Shown here: positions 35,432-42,716 of the stretch, piece by piece
Layout of the letters: each line of letters opens with the position of its first letter
How positions within the stretch are numbered: the first letter of the stretch is position 1
Source: UBA4416 sp040387555
GTDB taxonomy: Bacteria; Bacteroidota; Bacteroidia; B-17B0; Aurantibacillaceae
Assembly: GCA_040387555.1 (NCBI GenBank)
Contig: JAZKDO010000003.1
Coordinates: 496,001 to 560,000, forward strand
DNA length: 64,000 nt
Reading direction: 5' to 3'
Position numbers and translations under genes: made by a program
The notes under the pieces: model-generated
Databases searched by the model: none
What the model was told of the DNA's origin: nothing
The model's input: only the letters and a program-made list of their open reading frames with translations

Positions 35432-36448
35432 TTAATACTGTACTTTTGGAATCATTCCACGAATTCCCATATCAACAGGGAATTCATTTCCTGTTTCGGG
35501 CTGATAATAACCGTCTCCGTTTGGATCTTTAAATTCAAAACTTTTATTCGTGGATAAAGAAACCGTGACAATGATATCATTTGTTGCAGCAGATGGTATA
35601 GTTAAATTAAGAGGGTTGCCATTAGCATCTGCAAAAACCGCTGTTACTACGCAACTTCCGGGGGTAATTGGAGAGTTTGCAAAGTTTGGATTTACTACAG
35701 TTGTTGACCCTGAATAGGCCTGTCCATCAATCATCCAATAACCATTATTAACGGGGTAACCCGGTATATAGGTTTCAAAACCCCAATATCCTTGTGGATG
35801 ATTTACATTTGGACCACCAACTGAAGAAGATGGAACATAATCTTTATCTTTAATTTTATATTTTGTAACATAGGTTTTGTATCCTAAAAAAGATGCAACT
35901 GTACCATTTCCGATTTGGTTTCCCGGAATTCCATTTGCTTTATATGGAATGTCATAATTTTGATAGGATAACGATAAACGCAACCATTTATAAGTAGCGC
36001 CTGGAGTTAACTGGCTCAATGGTATTGAAAAAAAAGTAACCCCTTCTCTTACAACTGTGGATTTACTAAATTGTATAGCAGTAGTACCGCCAGCGGCAGT
36101 TTCGGGTGCGTGATACAAAACAGTTCCTGCACCCAGTGCTGTCATATCACCCTGAGCCAGTTCAATATAATGAGCAGCCATTTGATTAAATTTTGGTGAA
36201 TAAGCACTGTTGCCTGCAGCAACTGTTGATGGTTGTCCGAAATTATTTAATCTAACCTGGGTAGAATCGAATTTAAATTTAAAAATCAAATGTGGGCCGG
36301 TTCCGGTAGAGGTCCATGACGTATCAGGATAGACTTTTTCCTGTGTACTTGTTGCAACAGCTATTTCTTCCGGAGCAGTTTCTTCTTCCTTCTTTTTGCA
36401 GGAATAGACAATGCCGAAGATTAATAGTAAGGCAAATATTTTTTTCAT
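35432..36448 (-). CDS. Lipoprotein of unknown function
   Basis: The 338-residue product has a clear lipoprotein signal (MKKIFALLLIFGIVYSC, Cys at 17) followed by KKKEEETAPEE, a charged tether. The body is rich in Gly, Asn, Pro and Tyr and likely all-beta: LIFKFKFDSTQVRLNNFGQP, TYKWLRLSLSYQNYDIPY and GYWGFETYIPGYPVNNGYWMIDG. The end contains FKDPNGDGYYQPETGNEF, which could be a calcium-binding loop (DPNGDG). I do not recognise the family. It begins 118 bases after the ftsH stop with a hairpin between, so it is probably transcribed separately. Confidence 0.65.
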   Translation of the reverse strand: MKKIFALLLIFGIVYSCKKKEEETAPEEIAVATSTQEKVYPDTSWTSTGTGPHLIFKFKFDSTQVRLNNFGQPSTVAAGNSAYSPKFNQMAAHYIELAQGDMTALGAGTVLYHAPETAAGGTTAIQFSKSTVVREGVTFFSIPLSQLTPGATYKWLRLSLSYQNYDIPYKANGIPGNQIGNGTVASFLGYKTYVTKYKIKDKDYVPSSSVGGPNVNHPQGYWGFETYIPGYPVNNGYWMIDGQAYSGSTTVVNPNFANSPITPGSCVVTAVFADANGNPLNLTIPSAATNDIIVTVSLSTNKSFEFKDPNGDGYYQPETGNEFPVDMGIRGMIPKVQY

Positions 36449-36510
36449 AATAATTTTTTTGTTTTGCTAATATACAAAAAAGATAGTCAAAAATTATTAG
36501 TGAAATAAAT

Positions 36511-36535
36511 AATCCCCTGCCAGCGGCAAGGGATT
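36511..36535 (-). terminator. Hairpin after ftsH, probable terminator
   Basis: AATCCC..TGCC (36511-36521) pairs with GGCA..GGGATT (36525-36535) with one internal mismatch and a 3-base loop. It lies 31 bases after the ftsH stop on the minus strand. The following T-run is broken, so termination may be partial. Confidence 0.55.
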
Positions 36536-36566
36536 AAATGTGTATTCTTGAAAGTGGACAAAAAAA

Positions 36567-38711
36567 TTAAATAACAGTTTCGTCATTTGGCGGAAGAATA
36601 TCCGGGTTCGGAATATTTTCATTTGCTTCATCTAAAGCCTTTGCTTCAGCAATATCTTTTGCAAAAGGACGTTTGCCGAAAATTGTTTCCAAATCCTCTT
36701 TAAAGATCACCTCTTTATCAAGTAGCTTTTCAGCTAATTGCGTCAGCTTATCTTTATTTGCTAATAGAATAGCTTTAGTTCTTGCATAAGCAATATCAAT
36801 CATCTTTTTAACCTCTTCATCAATTGTTTTCGCGGTGCTTTCACTATAAGGTTTATTAAAACTGTATTCATTCTGGCCAGAACTATCATAGTAACTCACA
36901 TTACCAATCTTATCATTCAAACCATAGTACACAATAGAAGCATAAGCCTGGCGTGTAATTTTTTCAAGATCACTTAAAGCGCCCGTAGAAATTTTACCAA
37001 AAATAATTTCCTCAGCAGCTCGTCCACCTAAAGTAGCGCACATTTCATCAACAATCTGTTCTGTTGTAGTGATTTGTCTTTCTTCGGGTAAATACCAGGC
37101 CGCTCCTAATGATCGTCCGCGAGGAACAATAGTCACTTTGATTAATGGAGAAGCGTGTTCACACATCCAACTTACTGTAGCATGACCTGCTTCATGAAAT
37201 GCAATCACACGTTTTTCAGCAGGCGTGATGATTTTGTTTTTCTTTTCTAATCCTGCAATAATCCTATCTACAGCATCCAAAAAGTCTTGTCGTGTGACTT
37301 TTTTCTTATTTGCACGCGCTGCAATTAATGCCGCTTCGTTACATATGTTTGCTATATCAGCACCACTAAAACCTGGAGTCTGTTTTGCAAGAAAATCTAT
37401 ATCAACAGAAGTGTCAATTTTTATTTTCTTCAAATGAACTTTAAAAATTTCTTTACGTTCAACAACATCAGGCATGTCAACATAAATCTGACGATCGAAA
37501 CGGCCAGCACGCATTAAAGCCCTGTCTAAAATATCGGCACGGTTAGTAGCTGCTAAAATAATAACACCACTATTAGTACCAAAGCCATCCATTTCCGTTA
37601 ACAATTGGTTCAATGTATTTTCACGTTCATCGTTTCCGCCCGCAGCCGCATTTTTACCTCTGGCTCTACCAATCGCATCAATTTCATCAATAAAAATGAT
37701 ACAAGGCGCTTTTTCTTTTGCTTGTTTAAATAAATCACGCACTCGCGAAGCTCCAACACCCACAAACATTTCAACGAAGTCTGAACCTGATAAAGAAAAG
37801 AAAGGAACTTTTGCTTCGCCGGCAACTGCTTTTGCCAATAAGGTTTTTCCTGTTCCGGGAGGTCCAACTAATAAAGCACCTTTTGGAATTTTAGCTCCCA
37901 GGTCAGTATATTTCTTTGGATTTTTTAGAAAGTCTACAATTTCCATGACTTCCACTTTAGCACCGTCTAAACCGGCAACATCATTAAATGTCACATTTAC
38001 ATTAGAGTCTTTATCAAATAATACTGCTTTGGATTTTCCGATATTAAAAATCTGGCCAGCACCACCATTAGCGCCACCACCCATTCTACGCATCATAACG
38101 ATCCAAAGAACCACCATAATAGCAATTGGAAGCATCCAGCCTAAATGATCACTCCATTCAGTTCTGTCTTGGCGGGATGGAGAAATTCTTAATGCCATTG
38201 GCAAATTAGCATTCGATTGTACTTGTCGCACCTGCTCCAAAAAGTCTTTCACATCAGGAACAGAAACTTTAAAATGTGGCCCTGGTGCACTTTTAGGGTT
38301 CGGGAATAACTGAACCATTTTGCCGTTTTTATCAGCTTGAAAATAACGAGGAAGACCTAAACTGTCCTGACTTATAGTAATTTCAGCAATTTTTTCATTT
38401 ACGATCACAATTTCTCTCACATCGCCCTTAGCTAACATGTTTTGTTCAAACTGTGTTTGATCAACTTCATAAACGCGTCCTTCAAAATCCTGCCCAAAAA
38501 ACACAAAACCTAAAAGACCAACGATTACTAAACCGTAAATCCAATAAAAGCTATTACCACCATTATTATTTGATCCGCCGAAAGGGTTAGAGGGTTTTTT
38601 ACCAAACCGATCTTTCATTTTTTCAAACTGTTTTTTTCGATCGTCTTCAGGAGATGAAAGTGGGGTAGGGTCACTTTTTGGAATATCAGTATCTTTTCGT
38701 TCGTTGCTCAT
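36567..38711 (-). CDS. ftsH: ATP-dependent zinc metalloprotease FtsH
   Basis: The 714-residue inner-membrane AAA+ protease degrades misfolded membrane and short-lived regulatory proteins, commonly including LpxC in Gram-negatives. Two membrane segments flank a periplasmic domain (about 54-73 and about 190-208). The AAA module has Walker A GPPGTGKT at about 285, Walker B CIIFIDEIDAIG, and the SRH region NRADILDRALMRAGRFDRQIYVDMPD. The protease site is HEAGH at about 507 with a downstream Asp in GALSDLEK. It starts 39 bases after the rsfS stop, so the two form an operon. The N terminus is longer than the E. coli form by about 50 polar residues. Confidence 0.97.
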   Translation of the reverse strand: MSNERKDTDIPKSDPTPLSSPEDDRKKQFEKMKDRFGKKPSNPFGGSNNNGGNSFYWIYGLVIVGLLGFVFFGQDFEGRVYEVDQTQFEQNMLAKGDVREIVIVNEKIAEITISQDSLGLPRYFQADKNGKMVQLFPNPKSAPGPHFKVSVPDVKDFLEQVRQVQSNANLPMALRISPSRQDRTEWSDHLGWMLPIAIMVVLWIVMMRRMGGGANGGAGQIFNIGKSKAVLFDKDSNVNVTFNDVAGLDGAKVEVMEIVDFLKNPKKYTDLGAKIPKGALLVGPPGTGKTLLAKAVAGEAKVPFFSLSGSDFVEMFVGVGASRVRDLFKQAKEKAPCIIFIDEIDAIGRARGKNAAAGGNDERENTLNQLLTEMDGFGTNSGVIILAATNRADILDRALMRAGRFDRQIYVDMPDVVERKEIFKVHLKKIKIDTSVDIDFLAKQTPGFSGADIANICNEAALIAARANKKKVTRQDFLDAVDRIIAGLEKKNKIITPAEKRVIAFHEAGHATVSWMCEHASPLIKVTIVPRGRSLGAAWYLPEERQITTTEQIVDEMCATLGGRAAEEIIFGKISTGALSDLEKITRQAYASIVYYGLNDKIGNVSYYDSSGQNEYSFNKPYSESTAKTIDEEVKKMIDIAYARTKAILLANKDKLTQLAEKLLDKEVIFKEDLETIFGKRPFAKDIAEAKALDEANENIPNPDILPPNDETVI

Positions 38712-38750
38712 AATCAGGATATATAACGTATTGTTTTTGTATTAATTTTT

Positions 38751-39323
38751 TTAATCTTCAATTCTTGTAACTTCCCCATCAGCCCATAAACCTTCAATGT
38801 TGTAAAATTCACGGGTTTCTCTCTGGAAAACATGAGCTACAATATTTACATAGTCAATAAGAATCCATTCTGAATTCTGATGGCCTTCGCTGCGGTATGG
38901 TTTTTCACCTGTTTTTTTCATCACAAATTCCTCTAAAGTATCAGCTACTGCACTTACATGAGTCGTACTATCTGCATCACAAATCACAAAATAATCGGCG
39001 ACACGATGTTCCAACTCTGATAAATTAATGATAGTGATGTTTTTTCCTTTTTTTTCCTGCATACCATACACAATAGCATCCAGCAAACTTGTTGTTTCTT
39101 CTTTGGTAGAAGACTTCTTCGGGCGTTTAGCGCCACCGGAAACTTTCTTCTTATTTTCTGTATTAGCAATGCGATTAGCCTCTTTTTGTAATTCTTCCTT
39201 TTCAGTTAAAGGTTTTTTTACTGTCTTTTTAGCTGCCGCTTTTTTCGGCGATGCTTTTTTCGCTGTAGACTTTTTACTTGCTGCTTTTTTAGGCGCCGCT
39301 TTTTTAACTGGTATTTTTGCCAT
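38751..39323 (-). CDS. rsfS: Ribosome silencing factor RsfS with Lys/Ala-rich N-terminal tail
   Basis: The 190-residue protein ends in a normal RsfS domain (about 78-190): LLDAIVYGMQEKKGKNITIINLSEL, VADYFVICDADSTTHVSAVADTLEEFV, EGHQNSEWILIDYVNIVAHVFQRETREFYNIEGLW. RsfS binds ribosomal protein uL14 and blocks subunit joining when nutrients are short. The first 75 residues are an added tail with repeated KKAAPKKAA-type units and several SKK/TKK steps, resembling histone H1 or bacterial HU/Hc tails. It probably binds nucleic acid nonspecifically. It is the first gene before ftsH and divergent from birA. Confidence 0.93.
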   Translation of the reverse strand: MAKIPVKKAAPKKAASKKSTAKKASPKKAAAKKTVKKPLTEKEELQKEANRIANTENKKKVSGGAKRPKKSSTKEETTSLLDAIVYGMQEKKGKNITIINLSELEHRVADYFVICDADSTTHVSAVADTLEEFVMKKTGEKPYRSEGHQNSEWILIDYVNIVAHVFQRETREFYNIEGLWADGEVTRIED

Positions 39324-39334
39324 ATCTTTTTTTG

Positions 39335-39364
39335 TTGCTTATGCTATTCCGTTTTATACTTTTG
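39335..39364 (+). promoter_or_regulatory. Promoter of birA
   Basis: TTG (39335-39337), a 19-base spacer and TACTTTTG (39357-39364) match the Bacteroidota consensus exactly. The birA ATG follows 42 bases later. Confidence 0.75.
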
Positions 39365-39379
39365 TTTTGCTGTAAGCAT

Positions 39380-39387
39380 CAAATTTA
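39380..39387 (-). promoter_or_regulatory. -7 promoter element of rsfS-ftsH
   Basis: TAAATTTG on the minus strand matches TAnnTTTG. It lies about 56 bases before the rsfS start and overlaps the birA leader, so the two divergent transcripts overlap in their first bases. Confidence 0.55.
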
Positions 39388-39405
39388 ACCTTTTTTTTTG
39401 CCTAA

Positions 39406-40170
39406 ATGGAAACATTGTTTATTGGAAAGAACCTGCTTTTTTTACACGAGGTAGAAAGCACCAATACTTATGCCATGAACTTGTTAAGGAATGTTAATCC
39501 AATGGCTGGCACTGTTGTTTATACGGATCATCAGACCAAGGGAAAAGGACAGCGTGGAGCTGTTTGGACTAGTGAAATAGGGCAAAACATTACGGCTTCG
39601 GTAATTTTAAAACCACAATTTTTAGGTTATAAACAAACCTTTTATTTAAGTAAGATTAGTGCCCTGGCTGTTTATGACGTATTGACGGAGATTTTACCTA
39701 TTGGTCAATATGACATTAAAATTAAGTGGCCTAATGACATATTGGTAAACCATAAAAAAATTGCAGGAATATTAATTGAAAATAGCTTCCTCGCCAATTT
39801 AGTTCAGTATTCAGTAATTGGAATTGGATTAAACATAAATCAAAGCAATTTTGACGAGTATGCGAGGTCGGCCATATCCCTTAAAATCTTAATGAATAAG
39901 GAACAGGATAGAAATCAGATTTTGAATCTGTTTTGCTGGCACCTGGAAAAATGGTACTTAAAATTGAAGGAACAAAAGCTCGATTTAATTGATAGTAAAT
40001 ATTTAAGCGTTTTATTTGGAATGAACCAGCTATTGGAGTTTGAAGATTCGAATGGTGTGAATTTCAAAGCAACCCCTGCAGGTATATCTAATGAAGGGAA
40101 ACTAATTCTTAAACAAGAAGATTTATCATTAAAAGAGTTTGATGTCAAAGAACTCAAATTTTTAATGTGA
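39406..40170 (+). CDS. birA: Biotin-[acetyl-CoA carboxylase] ligase
   Basis: The 254-residue protein joins biotin to the carrier protein of acetyl-CoA carboxylase through biotinyl-AMP. Motifs are HEVESTNTYAMNLL, then TDHQTKGKGQRGAVWTS (biotin-binding GRGxxG-like loop as GKGQRG), IKWPNDILVNHKKIAGILIE with the catalytic Lys region, and VIGIGLNINQ. It lacks the N-terminal helix-turn-helix, so it is the monofunctional class without repressor activity. Its arrangement back-to-back with rsfS-ftsH recurs in Bacteroidota. Confidence 0.94.
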   Translation: METLFIGKNLLFLHEVESTNTYAMNLLRNVNPMAGTVVYTDHQTKGKGQRGAVWTSEIGQNITASVILKPQFLGYKQTFYLSKISALAVYDVLTEILPIGQYDIKIKWPNDILVNHKKIAGILIENSFLANLVQYSVIGIGLNINQSNFDEYARSAISLKILMNKEQDRNQILNLFCWHLEKWYLKLKEQKLDLIDSKYLSVLFGMNQLLEFEDSNGVNFKATPAGISNEGKLILKQEDLSLKEFDVKELKFLM

Positions 40171-40254
40171 TTTATTGTTTTAATAAAGATTCATAAGTCA
40201 TTGCTGATTTTGTGAAAAGGATTTTTATTTTCGTAATGTATTTATATTTTTAAA

Positions 40255-41049
40255 ATGAAACAATATCACGATTTAATGCGCCATGTTTTGGAACATGGAG
40301 TTAAAAAAGAGGACAGGACGGGAACAGGAACAGTGAGCGTATTTGGATACCAGATGCGTTATGATTTAGCAAAAGGGTTCCCATTATTAACAACAAAAAA
40401 ATTACATACAAAATCCATCATTCATGAATTGTTATGGTTTTTGAAAGGAGATACCAATATTAAATATTTAAAAGATAATGGTGTTCGTATTTGGGATGAA
40501 TGGGCGGATGCCGAAGGAAATTTAGGTCCTGTTTATGGTTATCAATGGAGAAGCTGGCCAACGCCTGATGGAAAACATATTGACCAGATCTCTCAGGTGA
40601 TTGATATGATTAAAAATAATCCAGATTCCAGGAGATTAATTGTAAGTGCCTGGAATGTGGCGGATATCAATCATATGAAATTGCCTCCTTGTCATGCTTT
40701 TTTTCAATTTTATGTAGCAGATGGAAAATTAAGTTGTCAGTTATATCAACGAAGTGCCGATATATTTTTGGGTGTTCCATTTAATATTGCGTCCTATGCA
40801 ATTTTGACCATGATGGTTGCGCAGGTGTGTAATTTACAACTTGGTGATTTCATTCATACTTTAGGTGATGCCCATTTATATTCTAATCATATTGAGCAAG
40901 CTAATTTGCAATTAACGCGCGATCTAAGGCCATTGCCCATTATGAAAATTAATCCGGAAGTAAAATCTATTTTTGATTTCACTATTGATGATTTTAAATT
41001 GGAAAATTACGATCCGCATCCACATATTAAAGCTGAAGTGGCAGTATAA
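40255..41049 (+). CDS. thyA: Thymidylate synthase
   Basis: The 264-residue enzyme methylates dUMP to dTMP with methylenetetrahydrofolate. The catalytic Cys lies in LPPCHAFFQFYV (about residues 142-153), the dUMP-binding RRLIVSAWNVADI precedes it, and QLYQRSADIFLGVPFNIASYA follows. GTGTVSVFGYQMRYDL at the N terminus and the C-terminal HPHIKAEVAV complete a full-length ThyA of E. coli type. The dihydrofolate reductase partner is not in the window. Confidence 0.97.
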   Translation: MKQYHDLMRHVLEHGVKKEDRTGTGTVSVFGYQMRYDLAKGFPLLTTKKLHTKSIIHELLWFLKGDTNIKYLKDNGVRIWDEWADAEGNLGPVYGYQWRSWPTPDGKHIDQISQVIDMIKNNPDSRRLIVSAWNVADINHMKLPPCHAFFQFYVADGKLSCQLYQRSADIFLGVPFNIASYAILTMMVAQVCNLQLGDFIHTLGDAHLYSNHIEQANLQLTRDLRPLPIMKINPEVKSIFDFTIDDFKLENYDPHPHIKAEVAV

Positions 41050-41112
41050 AAATTCTTATAAAAATTTTTCAATCGATAGAATACAATTACATTTACACAA
41101 AATTTAATTTTT

Positions 41113-41673
41113 ATGAGCGATATTAAAACAGTATTGGAAGGAGCAAAAATTCAAATGGAGAAAACAATCACCCATTTAGAAGCAGATTTAGCAAAAGTGA
41201 GGGCAGGCAAAGCAAATCCGAGTATGTTAGATAATGTATTTGTAGATTATTATGGTGCAAAAACTACATTAGGAAATGTAGCCAGTGTAAATACACAAGA
41301 TTCCAGAACAATTTTAGTTCAGCCCTGGGAAAAAACTATGTTAACACCCATTGAAAAGGCAATACAGGCTGCTAACCTGGGCTTTAATCCACAAAATGAT
41401 GGCGTGTTGATTCGTATCATTGTTCCGCCATTAACAGAAGAGCGCCGTAAGGATTTAGTGAAAACAACTAAATCATTTGGTGAGGATGCGAAAGTGAGTT
41501 TACGAAATATCAGAAAAGAATCGATAGATAAAATTAAGGCATTGCAAAAAGCAGGATTACCTGAGGATGAAGCTAAAAGCGGAGAAACAAAAATGCAGGC
41601 ATTGGTTGATGAATTCTCAGTTAAATGTGAAAAGCATTTGGAACAAAAAGAGAAAGAGATTTTAACAGTTTAA
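41113..41673 (+). CDS. frr: Ribosome recycling factor
   Basis: The 186-residue protein releases the ribosome from mRNA after termination together with EF-G. It has the normal length and motifs: the N-terminal helix MEKTITHLEADLAKVRAGKANP, domain II VDYYGAKTTLGNVASV, then PPLTEERRKDLVKTTKSFGEDAKVSLRNIRKE. It begins 63 bases after thyA; in many bacteria frr follows pyrH and tsf, which are absent here. A strong terminator follows. Confidence 0.97.
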   Translation: MSDIKTVLEGAKIQMEKTITHLEADLAKVRAGKANPSMLDNVFVDYYGAKTTLGNVASVNTQDSRTILVQPWEKTMLTPIEKAIQAANLGFNPQNDGVLIRIIVPPLTEERRKDLVKTTKSFGEDAKVSLRNIRKESIDKIKALQKAGLPEDEAKSGETKMQALVDEFSVKCEKHLEQKEKEILTV

Positions 41674-41700
41674 TCTCCAATAACCCAAATAACATTCATA

Positions 41701-41738
41701 AAAAAACCGATCCGCCAGCTAGCGAGTCGGTTTTTTTT
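41701..41738 (+). terminator. Terminator after frr, usable on both strands
   Basis: AAAAAACCGA..CGC pairs with GCG..TCGGTTTTTT around CAGCTA. T-runs flank both sides, so it also suits the convergent thioredoxin-like gene (stop at 41760). Confidence 0.88.
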
Positions 41739-41759
41739 ATGATTGAAAAGACCTTGAAA

Positions 41760-42374
41760 TTAGTCTACACGTTTAATAGTGCATCCTATGGATTTTGTTT
41801 CCTGTAATTTAGGGGTTTCATTTTTTGCTAATGATTCAATAGCATCTTTTAAATAATGAGTTTTAGCCATTGCAGGATCTTTAACGTTATCATCAATTGC
41901 ACCTTTGTACACTAATCCTTTATCATTAAATAAAAAACATTGTGGAGTACGGGTTGCACCAAAGGCATCAGCCAGCTTCGAATTCGTATCTACAGCATAA
42001 GAACAGGTTAATTTTTGAGAAGATGCGTATTTCACCATAGCATCAAAGCTATCTTCTTCTGCACGTTGCGCTTCATTACTGTTAATAATTATGCAACCAA
42101 TTCCCTGTTTCTGACAATTATCAGATATTTCTTTAATACGGGATTCGCTTAATTTTACATAAGGACAAGTATTACATGAAAAAATAACCAATAATCCCTT
42201 TCCTGTTTTGGAACTATTTAATGAAACATCTTTGCCACTTACATCTTTCATTTTTTCATCTGCCATTGGAATTGGAGAATTTAGACCAATTTCAGTGCCG
42301 GCCGATGTATTAATAAAAGATAAGAGAAACCCACAGGCCACTAATAGTACAAAAAATATAAATCCTTTTTTCAT
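41760..42374 (-). CDS. Exported thioredoxin-fold / AhpC-TSA-like protein
   Basis: The 204-residue product has a signal peptide or N-terminal anchor (MKKGFIFFVLLVACGFLLSFINTSAG) and a redoxin domain. FSCNTCPYVKLSESRIKEI contains a CxxC at the site used by thioredoxin-like redoxins. AVDTNSKLADAFGATRTPQCFLFN carries the cis-Pro segment (TRTPQ). VYKGAIDDN follows, as in the thiol-disulfide interchange/peroxiredoxin subfamily often annotated as redoxin. It is presumably periplasmic, with an unknown partner. A Cys close to the C terminus (SIGCTIKR) is conserved-looking and could resolve a disulfide. Confidence 0.82.
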   Translation of the reverse strand: MKKGFIFFVLLVACGFLLSFINTSAGTEIGLNSPIPMADEKMKDVSGKDVSLNSSKTGKGLLVIFSCNTCPYVKLSESRIKEISDNCQKQGIGCIIINSNEAQRAEEDSFDAMVKYASSQKLTCSYAVDTNSKLADAFGATRTPQCFLFNDKGLVYKGAIDDNVKDPAMAKTHYLKDAIESLAKNETPKLQETKSIGCTIKRVD

Positions 42375-42527
42375 TTTTTATGCAGTTTTAATAATAAGCT
42401 AAGTTACGGAAATCTGAAAAACTAAACCGATTCTTCCTCTATGAAATACCCACATTGGTCTAATGATAAGATTACAAATTTTCTACATAATTATCTGAAC
42501 TTTAACAATTTGTTAACTAAAAGTCAG
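42375..42527. other. Intergenic part before the tandem-motif leader
   Basis: This is the first part of a 324-base gap between two divergent genes. It must contain the promoter of the minus-strand redoxin gene, but no unambiguous TAnnTTTG was found. The second part (42528-42716) holds the promoter and the tandem motif, listed separately. Confidence 0.4.
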
Positions 42528-42557
42528 TTTGGATTATTTCATATTTCATTATCTTTG
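42528..42557 (+). promoter_or_regulatory. Promoter of the tandem-motif leader and large T9SS gene
   Basis: TTTG (42528-42531), an 18-base spacer and TATCTTTG (42550-42557) match the Bacteroidota consensus. Transcription would start near 42563-42566, directly at the first element of the tandem motif. Confidence 0.75.
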
Positions 42558-42559
42558 TA

Positions 42560-42672
42560 TACTTAAGTGAACACCCTACAGGACTCCGAAATCTGAAACC
42601 GCTTTAAGTAAAAAAGCGAACACCCTACAGGAATTTAATTCATACTCAATTAAATTATTCCAAAACCGCTTT
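42560..42672 (+). ncRNA. Tandem stem/internal-loop RNA motif, candidate cis-regulatory RNA
   Basis: GAACACCCTACAGGA occurs at 42569-42583 and again at 42618-42632. Each copy sits at the same place in a predicted fold. Copy 1: P1 pairs TACTTAAGTG (42560-42569) with CGCTTTAAGTA (42600-42610, one bulge), with a short CAGG/TCTG-type inner stem. Copy 2: P1 pairs AAAGCG (42613-42618) with CGCTTT (42667-42672); P2 pairs GGAATTTAATT (42630-42640) with AATTAAA..TTCC (42648-42661). In both, the internal loop is AACACCCTACA on the 5' side and RAAAC on the 3' side. Placement right after a promoter and before a long secreted-protein gene suggests a 5'-UTR sensor. I cannot match it to a known riboswitch class; structure is predicted by hand. 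Confidence 0.55.
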
Positions 42673-42716
42673 CATTAATTTTTTGATAATTTATTTAAAT
42701 GTTGAATAATTATAAA

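Noticed and set aside
42569..42632. Repeated 15-mer as a mobile-element direct repeat or CRISPR unit
   Set aside because: Only two copies, no transposase or cas genes, and the flanks form matched stems, which suits an RNA element better.
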